Shown here piece after piece: positions 8,516 through 17,158 of a DNA stretch of 64,000 bases (position 1 is its first letter; every line of letters begins with the position of its first letter). The stretch is taken from positions 2,666,001 to 2,730,000 of the forward strand of contig CAWIKR010000003.1 of assembly GCA_963836775.1 (NCBI GenBank). The letters are read 5' to 3'. The DNA comes from DASQPR01 sp963836775. GTDB lineage: Bacteria > Actinomycetota > Actinomycetes > Mycobacteriales > Micromonosporaceae. The translations under genes and the position numbers were made by a program. Below the pieces are notes generated by a model. It was not told the DNA's origin, searched no databases, and saw only the letters and a program-made list of their open reading frames with translations.

Positions 8516-9526
8516 TCAGATGACGGTCGCCGCCGCGGCCAGAGCGGATCCTCGGGCGCCGGCCATGTCCCGGTCCGGCACCAACGCGAACGTCGCCACC
8601 TTCAGCTGCTCCTCACGCAGCTGGGTGTTGGCTCGCACGGTGCTCAGGAACCAGTCACGGAATCCCGGTGCCGCTTCGACCACGCCGCCGCCGAGGAAAT
8701 AGGCATGCGGGTCGGTGAAGTTGGCCGCGATCGAGCACAGCCGGCCGAGGGCGATCGCCTGCTGCTCGAAGATTCGCAGGGCCATTGGGTCCCGTCGCTC
8801 GCCGAGCCCGCGTACCATCTTCGCGGCCTTGCCGGCCTCCACCGCGTGCAACTCGTGGCCCTCGTGCTGAGCCAGCCAGTAGGGCAGCAGGTTCTTCTCG
8901 ATGCCGGTCAGCGATGCGATGCTCTCCGCGTCGCCGAGCAGGCCGCAGTTGCAGGCCGGCGTCGGCTGCCCCGGGTCCAGCAGGCCGTCCAGCGGGATCT
9001 GGATATGGCCGAGTTCGGCGGCCATCCCGGCGGCGCCGCGGACGATGTGGCCCTGCTCGACCACGCCGCCACCCAGGCCGGTGCCGACGATGATGGAGAC
9101 CGACGAGCGCTCCGCCGCGAACGGCCCGAAGAACTGGCTGTGCGCATAGAGGGCGGCGGCGTTGGCGTCGTTGTTGTAGACCACCGGAATGCCGATCAGG
9201 GCCTCCAGCGCGCCCCGGACGTCGAATCCCCACCACTCCGGCTCGGAGAAGTTGGTCGCGCCCTTGGACGAGATGACGCCGTCGGCGCTGGCCGGGCCCG
9301 GCGTGTCCAGGCCGACCGCGCGGATCATCTCGCGGGGCACGCCGGTCATCGCCAGGATGTTCTCGTACGCGTCGGCGAGCGCGGGCACCGCCACCGCCGG
9401 TCCCTGCCGCACCAGGCTCGGCATCTCGACCATCTCGTCGACCAGAAATTGGCCGTCGGAATCGAGAACGGTGGCGTTGTTCATAGTGCCGCCGTTGTCG
9501 ATGCCCACTACCGCCCAGCTCGCCAT
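8516..9526 (-). CDS. ROK family sugar kinase
   Basis: A 336-residue ROK kinase, likely phosphorylating glucose or an N-acyl hexosamine with ATP. The phosphate-binding motif GIDNGGT is near residue 8, NNDANAAA carries the sugar-binding Asp, GTGLGGG the second phosphate loop, and AELGHI the sugar-binding Glu-His. The ROK zinc cluster reads CNCGLLGDAES, so the third Cys of the usual CxCGxxGCxE pattern is Asp and the zinc site is degraded. There is no N-terminal helix-turn-helix, so it is an enzyme and not a repressor. It is monocistronic; a low-complexity repeat lies upstream. Confidence 0.85.
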   Translation of the reverse strand: MASWAVVGIDNGGTMNNATVLDSDGQFLVDEMVEMPSLVRQGPAVAVPALADAYENILAMTGVPREMIRAVGLDTPGPASADGVISSKGATNFSEPEWWGFDVRGALEALIGIPVVYNNDANAAALYAHSQFFGPFAAERSSVSIIVGTGLGGGVVEQGHIVRGAAGMAAELGHIQIPLDGLLDPGQPTPACNCGLLGDAESIASLTGIEKNLLPYWLAQHEGHELHAVEAGKAAKMVRGLGERRDPMALRIFEQQAIALGRLCSIAANFTDPHAYFLGGGVVEAAPGFRDWFLSTVRANTQLREEQLKVATFALVPDRDMAGARGSALAAAATVI

Positions 9527-9601
9527 GGTCGCCTCCGCCTGGTAAATCGCCTGACTGGCGATCCTAATGGCAACCCAAACTCAGCGGGACCGGCGTCCGC
9601 C

Positions 9602-9766
9602 GGGACCGGCCACCGCGGCCGGCCGCCCGGCGCCGACGCCAAAGCCCAGCCACCGGGACCGCGGCACAGGCCAGCCACCCGGGACCTGCCACTGAGGCCG
9701 CGCACCGGGCACCGACGCGAAGGCCGACCACGGGGAACCGGGACCGGTCACCGGACGCGGCGGCCG
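9602..9766. repeat. Degenerate GC-rich tandem repeat, about 78-bp period
   Basis: Two imperfect copies starting at 9602 and 9680 share the order GGGACC-GGCCACCG-GGCCG-CACCGACG-AAGCC, and a partial third copy starts with GGGACCGGTCACCGG near 9740. It fills the gap between the ROK kinase start and the end of the DinB gene. No coding function is evident. Confidence 0.5.
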
Positions 9767-9783
9767 ATCCCGTTCCGCCCGGG

Positions 9784-10338
9784 CTAGGCGCCGGTGACGC
9801 CGTCGGCCATCTCGCGCAGCAGATCGATGTGCCCGTTGTGCCGGGCGGTCTCTTCGATCAGGTGCATGATGGCGAACTTCAGCGGCGCCGGAGCACCGTT
9901 GACCTTGCGAACCGACAAGTCCTCCAACGAGTGCGCCGCGATCACTTCGTCGTTGCGAGCGCACTCGGCGGCGTAGTCGGCGAGCATCTTTTCGATCGGC
10001 CGCTCGGCGCCGATCCGCATCTCGGCGTCCGGCTCCTCCTCGGTGCACGGAGACCGGTCGTCCTCGCCCAGGAAAAACGTGCCGATCATGTCGGCTTCCA
10101 CCCAGCGCAGGTGACTGACCAGGCCGCCGATCGTGGTCAGCGGTGACGTCGGCATCAATCTCGCCGAAGCGTGTTCTTGCGAGATACCGGCGCACTTCTG
10201 GTGGACGGTCAGCCGCACGTAGTCCAGGAATGTAAGGAGCATGGTGCGGTCGTCGTAGGCCGACGGGAAATCGGTGCGCCGGCTCAGGTCCACCACCGGC
10301 GACGCGGCCGGTGCCATGGTTTGTGGTGCTTGGGTCAT
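9784..10338 (-). CDS. DinB/DUF664 family protein
   Basis: A 184-residue four-helix-bundle protein of the DinB superfamily (DUF664/mycothiol-transferase-like group). These proteins bind a divalent metal through three His; here SHLRWVE near residue 76 and HNGHIDLLRE near residue 165 supply the expected ligands. Some relatives are mycothiol-dependent S-transferases or maleylpyruvate isomerases; the exact reaction is unknown. The ATG at 10338 is preceded by GAGGATG, which favours it over upstream starts. It is transcribed alone, divergent from the TMEM175-like gene across 227 bp. Confidence 0.8.
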   Translation of the reverse strand: MTQAPQTMAPAASPVVDLSRRTDFPSAYDDRTMLLTFLDYVRLTVHQKCAGISQEHASARLMPTSPLTTIGGLVSHLRWVEADMIGTFFLGEDDRSPCTEEEPDAEMRIGAERPIEKMLADYAAECARNDEVIAAHSLEDLSVRKVNGAPAPLKFAIMHLIEETARHNGHIDLLREMADGVTGA

Positions 10339-10565
10339 GAGACATCCTCTGTGTATTCGAGGCGCTCTCATCGACGGGCTGCGCTAGGCGGCAGCTCCAC
10401 GAGGGCGCCGATGGTATGCGATAGCCATCGCGTTCGCCCCCTTCCCGGCACTCACCGTGGCCGCCCGCGCTGGGCGACGCCATGATCTTCGCGGCGCCCG
10501 GCAGCCGACGTCAATCGATTTATCCTCCGGCCCGACCAGTCGCATCGCGATGCAATGATCGCGTA

Positions 10566-11207
10566 ATGACCAGCGAGCCCATCCACCGGCGCGCGCACGG
10601 CGGCGACCGATTGCGCTACCTCACCGACGGTGTCTTCGCGATCGTGATGACGCTGCTGGTGCTCTCACTCCCCCGGCCCGGAGGCGACGATGTCGGCCAC
10701 GAGATCGTCCACGCCCTGCCCAAGATCGGGATCTACGTGCTGACCATCGCGGTCCTCGGCGGCATGTGGTTCCGCAACCGCACCGAGTCCGAGTTCGTCG
10801 CGCGGTCCAATCACACCTACAGCTGGCTGACCTTCGCCTGGCTCGCGGTGATCGCGCTGCTGCCCTGGTCCGCGAGCCTGATGATGGAACACCCGAGATC
10901 CACGCCCGCGGTGGCGACCTTCACGATCAACGCGATGCTCGCCGCCGCGATCCAGCAGGGCACCTGGTGGTACGCCACCGGTCCACGGGGCCTGATCGAC
11001 GATCTTCCGGCACGCGTACGACGGGCGAGCCGCCTGGTCGGCTGGATCCCGGTGATCGACTTCGGCATCGCGCTGATCGTCAGCACGTTCAGCCCGCTCA
11101 GCGCCCTGATCCTGAACCTGCTGGCACCGCTGGCCTATATCAGCGGCATCCTTTACCGGCTGCTGACCCGGATGAGCCGAGAGCCGGCCGCCACCTCCGG
11201 ATCTTGA
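10566..11207 (+). CDS. TMEM175 family (DUF1211) potassium channel-like membrane protein
   Basis: A 213-residue membrane protein with about six helices. The signature of the bacterial TMEM175 family lies at the start of helix 1, RLRYLTDGVFAIVMTLLVL (residues about 14-32), where relatives have an R-x3-FSD motif; the Ser is Thr here and Phe is Leu. Bacterial TMEM175 proteins form tetrameric potassium-selective pores. I use ATG 10566 (MTSEPIHR) because the codons before it are not family-like. The stop codon lies inside one copy of the repeated GATCTTG hairpin (11199-11247). Confidence 0.8.
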   Translation: MTSEPIHRRAHGGDRLRYLTDGVFAIVMTLLVLSLPRPGGDDVGHEIVHALPKIGIYVLTIAVLGGMWFRNRTESEFVARSNHTYSWLTFAWLAVIALLPWSASLMMEHPRSTPAVATFTINAMLAAAIQQGTWWYATGPRGLIDDLPARVRRASRLVGWIPVIDFGIALIVSTFSPLSALILNLLAPLAYISGILYRLLTRMSREPAATSGS

Positions 11208-11247
11208 AGCCTTGTCGCTCTCTGGCAGCGATAACAGTTCAAGATCC
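11199..11247. repeat. GATCTTG-type palindromic 3-prime-end element, copy 1
   Basis: Outer arms GGATCTTGAA and TTCAAGATCC are perfect (10 bp); inner arms TTGTCGCT and AGCGATAA pair with one G-U. The left arm contains the TGA stop of the TMEM175-like gene. Five relatives lie elsewhere in the window (36320, 41853, 44370, 46555, 56249), each just after a stop codon. Likely a terminator-type hairpin or REP-like element. Confidence 0.8.
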
Positions 11248-11352
11248 AGATCGGACGCCCGGCATACTCCCGATTTACTGGAAATTTCGCTTATCAGCAG
11301 GTCACAGGTCGTAGCGTCGAGTCGCATAGCGAATCGGTGAAACGAGGTCCAA

Positions 11353-12906
11353 ATGGCCCGGTTGGACGCGGACACACTCATTCCGTCGCTGCAGCGGACA
11401 CATCGCGTCGATGTCGCCACCGACGCCGCGGCCGGATCCGACGACGCGGTCACCGGCATGCTGGTGCCCCTCGCCGGAGCGATCCAGGCCGACCTCGGCG
11501 TCGGCCGGGCTGCCCTGGACGCCGCCGGCTTCAGCGGCAAGGTCGGCGAGACCCTGGTGCTGCCGGCCAACGACGGGCAGCCGATGGTCGCGGTCGGGAT
11601 CGGCGATCCGGCCGAGCTCACTCCAGCCGCTGTCCGCGACGCCGGCGCGGCGTTTGCCCGAGCCGCGGCCGGCCACGAAGATCTGCGGATCGCGGTGCCC
11701 ACCGGCGGCGAGCTGGACCCGGCCGGCACCGCGCAGGCTCTGGTCGAGGGCATGCTGCTGGCCCGATACCGCTATGAGGCACTGAAGCGGACGCCGACAA
11801 CGACACCGATCGCCTCGATGACCCTGCTCGTCACCGAGGCCGATCGGGCCGAAGCCGAGGTCGGTGCCCGGCGCGGCCGCATCTTCGCCGCCGCCACGTC
11901 GCTGGCCCGGGACCTCGCCAACGCTCCCGCAGTGATGCTGACCGCGGAGCGGATGGCCGAGGTCGCCACCGGAATCGCCGACGCCTGCGGGCTGACGGTG
12001 ACTGTCTACGACCGGGATCAGCTCATCGAGATGGGCTGCGGCGGCCTGCTCGGGGTGAACGCCGGCAGCACCGACGAGCCGCGGATGATCCGGCTGGACT
12101 ACCAGCCGGAGGGTGCCGGCACACACCTGACGCTGGTCGGCAAGGGCATCATGTACGACTCCGGCGGCATCAGCCTCAAGCCCGGCGACGAATCGCACTC
12201 GCAGATGAAGAACGACATGTCCGGCGCGGCGGCAATCCTGGCGGCGATGGCGGCGCTGAACGAGCTGCACGGACCGGTCGCGGTCACCGGCTATCTGATG
12301 TGCACCGACAACATGCCCAGCGGCTCGGCCACCAAGCTCGGCGACGTCCTGACGATCCGGGGTGGCATGACCGTCGAGGTGCTCAACACCGACGCCGAGG
12401 GTCGCCTGGTGATGGCCGACGCCCTGGCTCTGGCGACCGAGTCGCACACCGACGCGATCGTCGACATCGCCACGCTGACCGGCGCCTGCCTACGGGCACT
12501 GGGTCCGGGTGTGGCCGGGGTGATGGGCACGAACCAGGGCTTGATCGACGGCATTCTGCGCTCGGCCGGCGGGACCGGCGAACCGGTCTGGCAGCTGCCA
12601 CTGGATCGGCGCTACCGGCCCTGGCTGGACTCCAGCATCGCCGATATCAAGAACATCGGCGGCGACAGTGCCGGTGCGATCACCGCCGCGCTGTTCCTGG
12701 CCGAGTTCGCCGGGTCGGTGCCATGGGCACACCTGGACATCGCCGGAACCGCCTGGCAGAAGGTGTCCACCGGCTGGCGGCCGGACGGCTGCACCGGGTT
12801 CGGCGCCCGGCTCCTGCTGGACTTCGCGCTCGGCTTCGATCCGGGCCGGCTGTCCACCGCGCCCACACTTCAGGAATACGCGCTGACCGGCGCGACCGCC
12901 CGGTGA
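11353..12906 (+). CDS. pepA: Leucyl aminopeptidase, M17 family
   Basis: A 517-residue cytoplasmic M17 aminopeptidase that removes N-terminal residues from peptides using two metals. The C-terminal catalytic domain holds the family signature NTDAEGRL at residues 345-352. Metal- and substrate-binding blocks are visible in VGKGIMYDSGGISLKP and MKNDMSGAAA. The N-terminal macro-like domain is poorly conserved, as usual. Length is normal. It is monocistronic, with its end facing the P450 gene 18 bp away. Confidence 0.95.
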   Translation: MARLDADTLIPSLQRTHRVDVATDAAAGSDDAVTGMLVPLAGAIQADLGVGRAALDAAGFSGKVGETLVLPANDGQPMVAVGIGDPAELTPAAVRDAGAAFARAAAGHEDLRIAVPTGGELDPAGTAQALVEGMLLARYRYEALKRTPTTTPIASMTLLVTEADRAEAEVGARRGRIFAAATSLARDLANAPAVMLTAERMAEVATGIADACGLTVTVYDRDQLIEMGCGGLLGVNAGSTDEPRMIRLDYQPEGAGTHLTLVGKGIMYDSGGISLKPGDESHSQMKNDMSGAAAILAAMAALNELHGPVAVTGYLMCTDNMPSGSATKLGDVLTIRGGMTVEVLNTDAEGRLVMADALALATESHTDAIVDIATLTGACLRALGPGVAGVMGTNQGLIDGILRSAGGTGEPVWQLPLDRRYRPWLDSSIADIKNIGGDSAGAITAALFLAEFAGSVPWAHLDIAGTAWQKVSTGWRPDGCTGFGARLLLDFALGFDPGRLSTAPTLQEYALTGATAR

Positions 12907-12924
12907 CGGTCGGACGGCTCGTCT

Positions 12925-13749
12925 TCATACCGCTGGTGTGACCGTTCTCGAAATGACCGCCTCGACCGCACCGACGGCGATCGCCACGGCGTGGTCGCGG
13001 CCCGGGCACGGCCGGATGCCGGCGCCGAAGGTCAGGTGCGCGGTCGGCCGCCCGGGCACGAACCGATCCGGGTCCGCGAACACCCCCGGGTCGCGGTTGG
13101 CCCGCTTCAGATCCAGGATCACGGGTACGCCGGCCGGCACGTCGACACCGCCGACTCGCGCCGGCGCGACCGCGACCCGGCGCATCACCGGCACCGGCGG
13201 ATCGTGCCGCAGTGTCTCCAGCACCAGCGCCGCCACGTCGCACTCCGGCCGCCACGCCTGCCAGGCCCGCAACGAGTTGCCGATCAGAGTCGCGGTCGCG
13301 GTGCAGGCCTGGATCAGCAGGCTGATGCGGGCCGCCGTGCGCTCGTCGGCCGCGCCGCCGAACGCCCGCACCAGATTCAGCACCGCTTCGTCGGCGCGCT
13401 CGTCCGGCTCATCGGTCAGGTAGACCGCGGCCACGGCCTGCACGTCGTCGTAGACCGGAGCGGCGATGCCGAGCGCGGCGGCGAGCACCCAGACCGCGAC
13501 CTCCTCGACCGCGACGCTGCGAGCGGTCTCGACGGCGCCGGTCCGCAGGGTTCGCGGGTTGAGCCGGTCCAGCTCGGCGACCACATCGGCACGGCGGACC
13601 GCGTGCAGATCCCCGTTGCTGAACCGGGGCACGGTGGCGCGCAGCCATCGCATGTCGATACCGGCGCCGGCCGCCGGCGCCGGTGGCACCTCGAATCGGG
13701 AGTCGTTCAGCACCGCGACCACATCGGCATACCTAGTGAAGGTGACCAT
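12925..13749 (-). CDS. Very short cytochrome P450-like protein
   Basis: A 274-residue P450, against about 400 for bacterial CYPs. The haem-binding loop FGAGIRPCPG (241-250) has the thiolate Cys248, and the K-helix ETLR motif is at 178-181. The start TFTRYADVVAVLNDSRF matches the beta-1/B-helix region of normal P450s, so the proline-rich N-terminus and A helix are absent, and about 50 residues are missing between B and I helices. The I-helix equivalent QACTATATLIGN (147-158) lacks the acidic residue next to Thr that usually activates oxygen. No frameshift is seen. It may bind haem without normal monooxygenase action, or be a stable remnant. No ferredoxin gene is nearby. Confidence 0.75.
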   Translation of the reverse strand: MVTFTRYADVVAVLNDSRFEVPPAPAAGAGIDMRWLRATVPRFSNGDLHAVRRADVVAELDRLNPRTLRTGAVETARSVAVEEVAVWVLAAALGIAAPVYDDVQAVAAVYLTDEPDERADEAVLNLVRAFGGAADERTAARISLLIQACTATATLIGNSLRAWQAWRPECDVAALVLETLRHDPPVPVMRRVAVAPARVGGVDVPAGVPVILDLKRANRDPGVFADPDRFVPGRPTAHLTFGAGIRPCPGRDHAVAIAVGAVEAVISRTVTPAV

Positions 13750-13825
13750 GACGCCACGCTAAGCCCGAATCGCTTCGGTCCCGGCCGAATAATCGTCGCG
13801 CGGCCTGCGGTCCGGACCGCGTACC

Positions 13826-14245
13826 GTGCCGATCGTGACCGCGATCCTCTTCTGTGCCGACCCGCTGGCACCGCGCCGCGCCGACCTGCCGGCGGCCACC
13901 CGGGTGGTGTCGCGCTTCCTCGAACTGCAGGGCGATGACCTGGCCGGTGGCCTTGTGTTCCGGGGCTTCGAGGAGTTCGCCGGTCCACAGGCCCGCCTCT
14001 GGTGGGTCGACTCCGAACCGGTTCTGGTGACCGCTCATCCGGATACGCCGGACGCGACCGTGACGCCGGAGCTGGACCACATCGCGCCGTGCGTACGCGC
14101 ACTCGGCTGCCGCTTCATCACCACCGATGTCGCGCGCCGTGCCGATGGCCTCTGGCGCGTGATCGAGGTCGGCGACGGCCAGGTCAGCGACCTCCCGGCC
14201 GGAGTTGACGCGGGGGTGCTGTTCCAGACATTGCTCGCGGGTTAG
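13826..14245 (+). CDS. ATP-grasp (DUF4343-like) protein with internal deletion
   Basis: A 139-residue protein. The first residues (ILFCADPLAPRRAD) resemble the start, and the last 90 (VFRGFEEF ... FITTDVARRADGLWRVIEVGDGQVSDLP) resemble the end, of DUF4343-type ATP-grasp proteins of about 250 residues. The middle, which carries the ATP-binding lysines, is missing and replaced by about 15 unrelated-looking residues. It is therefore probably an in-frame deletion derivative unable to bind ATP normally. GTG 13826 or GTG 13835 could start it. It diverges from the P450 gene. Confidence 0.6.
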   Translation: MPIVTAILFCADPLAPRRADLPAATRVVSRFLELQGDDLAGGLVFRGFEEFAGPQARLWWVDSEPVLVTAHPDTPDATVTPELDHIAPCVRALGCRFITTDVARRADGLWRVIEVGDGQVSDLPAGVDAGVLFQTLLAG

Positions 14246-14397
14246 TCGAGCGGGTTAGCCCCGCCGTCCCTGCCCGCCCGGTCCGGGCCTGCCGTCCGCG
14301 CCTGCGGGTCCGGCGTCGCGGCGCTGGATCCGCACCGCCGCGGCGACGATCCGCGCACCGGTGGTATCGCGTCGAATGTGGTGGCTGGGAGGACCGG

Positions 14398-15441
14398 TCA
14401 GCCGGCGATCTGCAGCACCACCTTGACGTCGTCCGGCTCCCGCTTGAACGCATCGGCATAGTTGTCGAACGGCACCGTGCGGCTGATCAGGCGGCGAAGC
14501 CACTCGCGGTCGCCGGCCGCGAGCGCGGACGCGGCCATCACATAGTGCCGCCGGTTAGCGTTGACGGTGCCGAAGACCACGTCGTTTCGCAGGACGGCGA
14601 TCCGGTTCAGGCCGCCGACGTCGGTGGTGACGAACGCGCCGATGGTGGAGACGCCGGCCAGGCACACCACCGAGTTGATCGCGTTGTGCATCAGCGCGTC
14701 CAGGACCACCTCGGGCACACCGGTGCACTCGATGACGATGTCCGGGTAGAGCTCGCTCATGCCCAGCGGCTCGCCGTGATACGTGGCGCCGAGCTCGGCG
14801 ACCAGTTGCGGCTTCGGACCCTCGGTGACGATGTCGAAGACGTGCACCTGATAACCCCGCTGTACGCCGAGCATGGCGGCCAGCAGTCCGATCGGCCCGG
14901 CACCCAGGATCGCCGCCGTCTTCGGGCCGAAGTAGGCCCGGTTGCCGATCCGCTCGATCTGCTCCCACGCTTTTGCGACGATAGTGGTCGGCTCCATCAG
15001 CACGCCGACGTCGAGCAGGTGCGAGTCGAGCGGCACGGCGGCGTCCGGCTGCACCCGCCATCGCTCCCGCATGAAGCCGTGCCGACCGGTGATCCCGTGT
15101 TCGGTGTATTTGCCGTTGCGGCACATGTCCCACTCGCCTGCTGCGCAGGCCGGGCACGGCACTGGATCGGGGCGGCGAACGAACGCCACCACCAGGTCGC
15201 CCGGCTGGAACGTCCCGTCCGGCGCGGACAGCACCCGGCCCAGATTTTCGTGGCCCAGGATCAGCAGCTCATCCCCGGGCGGAGCGGTGCCATAGTCGGC
15301 TCGGATGATCCCCATATCGGTGCCGCAGACCCCGACCGCGACGGATTCGACCAGCACCGGGCCGTCGCTCTCGGGTGGCTCCGGCACGTCGCTGAGCTCG
15401 ATCGAGTGGGCCACGCCAGGCCGTACGGTCAGGGCACGCAT
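14398..15441 (-). CDS. Glucose 1-dehydrogenase-like zinc MDR dehydrogenase
   Basis: A 347-residue NAD(P)-dependent dehydrogenase of the archaeal-type glucose dehydrogenase group (Glucose_dehyd_C domain). Catalytic zinc ligands are Cys39 in VGVCGTD and His64-Glu65 in LGHENLG; a second Cys cluster PCPACAAGEWDMC begins at 95. The blocks CRNGKYTEHGITGRHGF and FNR-like IRxAVLRNDVVFGTVNAN fit this group, as does the cofactor motif LGAGPIGLLAA. It would oxidise glucose or another aldose to the lactone. It stands downstream of a 48-bp palindrome and is separated from the reductase gene upstream by 170 bp. Confidence 0.85.
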   Translation of the reverse strand: MRALTVRPGVAHSIELSDVPEPPESDGPVLVESVAVGVCGTDMGIIRADYGTAPPGDELLILGHENLGRVLSAPDGTFQPGDLVVAFVRRPDPVPCPACAAGEWDMCRNGKYTEHGITGRHGFMRERWRVQPDAAVPLDSHLLDVGVLMEPTTIVAKAWEQIERIGNRAYFGPKTAAILGAGPIGLLAAMLGVQRGYQVHVFDIVTEGPKPQLVAELGATYHGEPLGMSELYPDIVIECTGVPEVVLDALMHNAINSVVCLAGVSTIGAFVTTDVGGLNRIAVLRNDVVFGTVNANRRHYVMAASALAAGDREWLRRLISRTVPFDNYADAFKREPDDVKVVLQIAG

Positions 15442-15550
15442 GCGCTCATTGTTCCCGGATCTGCGAAACTATTCGCCCCCGATCTTTGGACCTTTGCGCT
15501 CGCCAGAATCAACGGAGATGCGGCGCTGCCCCAGATAGACCGTGGCCACT

Positions 15551-15598
15551 GATTGGGGAAGGTTGAGTACCGGATCCGGTCCTCAACCTTCCCCAATC
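15551..15598. terminator. 48-bp near-perfect palindrome
   Basis: Outer arms GATTGGGGAAGGTTGAG and its exact complement (17 bp each) enclose ACCGGATCCGGT, itself a perfect palindrome, with one T-C mismatch on each junction. It lies 15 bp after the end of the F420-NADP reductase-like gene (minus strand), the position of a terminator. Both strands could form the same hairpin. Confidence 0.75.
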
Positions 15599-15612
15599 GC
15601 GCGAGGGCCGCG

Positions 15613-16287
15613 CTAGCGCTGCGCCGCCTCGATCGCGGCCTTGATAGCGGCGACATCGGCCGGCTGCCCCGGGCCGTCAAGGCCCATCGGGCCGAAATAC
15701 GGCTCACCGTAGGCGGGCCGCCCCGGCTCGTAGCGCCAGCTCTCCGAGAGCGGCCCGACGTCATGGCTGTCGTAACCAATGCGGTCCAGGAACTCGGTGA
15801 CGGCGGCCTTCGCCTCGGCGTCATCGCCGGCAATCGCCAGCGCGCTGCGGTCCGCCGCGCCGGCCGGACGGCCCAGCTCTCGCAGATGCCGCCAGAGGAT
15901 GTTGTTGAACACCTTCACCACCCGCGAGTCCGGAAGGTGCCGCTGGAGCAGCTCGCTGCTGGTCACCTCGCCGCTGTCGATCGCCGCATAGTGACCGTCA
16001 CGCTGCGCGTAGTAGTTGTTGGTCTCGATCACCACCCGCCCGGCGAACGGCTCGACCGGGAGTTCCTCGATCCGGCCGAACGGGATCGCCACCACCACGA
16101 TGGCTGAGTCGCGGGCGGCCTCGGCCACGGTCCCGGCGCTCGCGCCGTCGCCCAGCTCACGGACGACGTCGACCAAGGTCGAGGGACCTCTGGAATTGCT
16201 CATCACCACGTCGTAGCCCGCTGCGACGGACAGCGCCGCCACCGTTGCGCCGATGTGTCCGCTTCCGATGAATCCGATCGTCGTCAT
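15613..16287 (-). CDS. NADPH-dependent F420 reductase-like protein
   Basis: A 224-residue Rossmann-fold protein of the F420-NADP oxidoreductase/NAD-binding family. The cofactor motif GFIGSGHIGATVA starts at residue 4; SNSRGP follows strand 2, where Ser-Arg contacts the NADP 2-prime phosphate. VVVAIPFGRIEELP and ETNNYYAQRDG are further family blocks. Some relatives shuttle hydride between F420 and NADP; others reduce unrelated substrates. I choose ATG 16287 (MTTIGFIG), the usual family start. F420-linked oxidoreductases elsewhere in the window make this role plausible. It diverges from a GNAT gene. Confidence 0.75.
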   Translation of the reverse strand: MTTIGFIGSGHIGATVAALSVAAGYDVVMSNSRGPSTLVDVVRELGDGASAGTVAEAARDSAIVVVAIPFGRIEELPVEPFAGRVVIETNNYYAQRDGHYAAIDSGEVTSSELLQRHLPDSRVVKVFNNILWRHLRELGRPAGAADRSALAIAGDDAEAKAAVTEFLDRIGYDSHDVGPLSESWRYEPGRPAYGEPYFGPMGLDGPGQPADVAAIKAAIEAAQR

Positions 16288-16441
16288 ATCCGCGACCAAC
16301 ATCGCCGCCGCTCGGACGCATTCCCAAGATCGCGGTACGGCAGGTTTTCAGCTAGACAACGCGCGCTCAGGCGCCGCCGGACCAATGTCGAGCGGAAGGG
16401 CCGGCACGGCCGGCTGGACCCCGGACCATAGGTTGGTGACC

Positions 16442-17158
16442 ATGACGGATCTCTTCACGGTGGCGGCCGACAACGCCGCCACGATGTGGCTGAAGCTCGG
16501 GGCGGCACGTGGCTACCAGACCGTGCACGGCGACGGCTTCATCGCGGTGTCGGGCGCGGACCGGCAGGGTCGCCGGATCATGACGGTGACCGAGCGCTCC
16601 GGTGTCGATGCCATCCGCGACCTGGTCCACAACGCGCCGGGCCGGGTCGTGGTGGAAGATCCGTTCGGCACCGTGCCGGTCGCCGGCATCATCGATCGGC
16701 TGTCGGTTCGGCAGATGCCGGTGATGGCTCGGCACGGCAAGCCGGCGTTGCCCGCGCCGTCGATGCCGGTGCGCCGAGTCTCCGGCAGCTCCGATCTGCG
16801 CACCGCCGAGCGCCTCATCACCACCGGCTTTGAGCTGGAGAACTTCCTGCCGTGGCGGCCGGGCGAAGCGTTCCCGGACGCGCTCGCCGACGACCCCGGG
16901 GTGGCATTCTTCATCGCGGAGCGGGACGGCGAAGAGGCCGGCGCCTGCCTGACCGTGACCGACGACGCCGCGACCGGCTTCTACTGGGTGACGACGATGC
17001 CGGAGCATCGTTCCCGCGGCGTCGGGCGGGCGCTGATGCACGGCGCGATCGCGGAGTTGCGCCCGGATGTGGTGACGCTGGTGGCCTCGACCGCGGGCCG
17101 GCCACTCTACGAGTCGATGGACTTCGACCTGCTCGGCGTGTCCAGCTGGTGGAGTTAG
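16442..17158 (+). CDS. GNAT family N-acetyltransferase
   Basis: A 238-residue protein with an N-terminal region of unknown role and a C-terminal GNAT fold. The acetyl-CoA loop HRSRGVGRALM (about residues 191-201) matches the R/Q-x2-G-x-G/A motif A. The preceding strand FYWVTTMPEH is motif-like as well. Start ATG 16442 is chosen because upstream codons overlap the divergent reductase promoter region. The last four bases overlap the end of the convergent DUF72 gene. The acetylated substrate is unknown. Confidence 0.8.
   Translation: MTDLFTVAADNAATMWLKLGAARGYQTVHGDGFIAVSGADRQGRRIMTVTERSGVDAIRDLVHNAPGRVVVEDPFGTVPVAGIIDRLSVRQMPVMARHGKPALPAPSMPVRRVSGSSDLRTAERLITTGFELENFLPWRPGEAFPDALADDPGVAFFIAERDGEEAGACLTVTDDAATGFYWVTTMPEHRSRGVGRALMHGAIAELRPDVVTLVASTAGRPLYESMDFDLLGVSSWWS

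Noticed and set aside
16315..16335. Half copy of the GATCTTG family (TTCCCAAGATCGCGG) near 16320
   Set aside because: It matches only the right end of copy 2, and no left arm is present within 60 bp; it may be a remnant but cannot form the hairpin.
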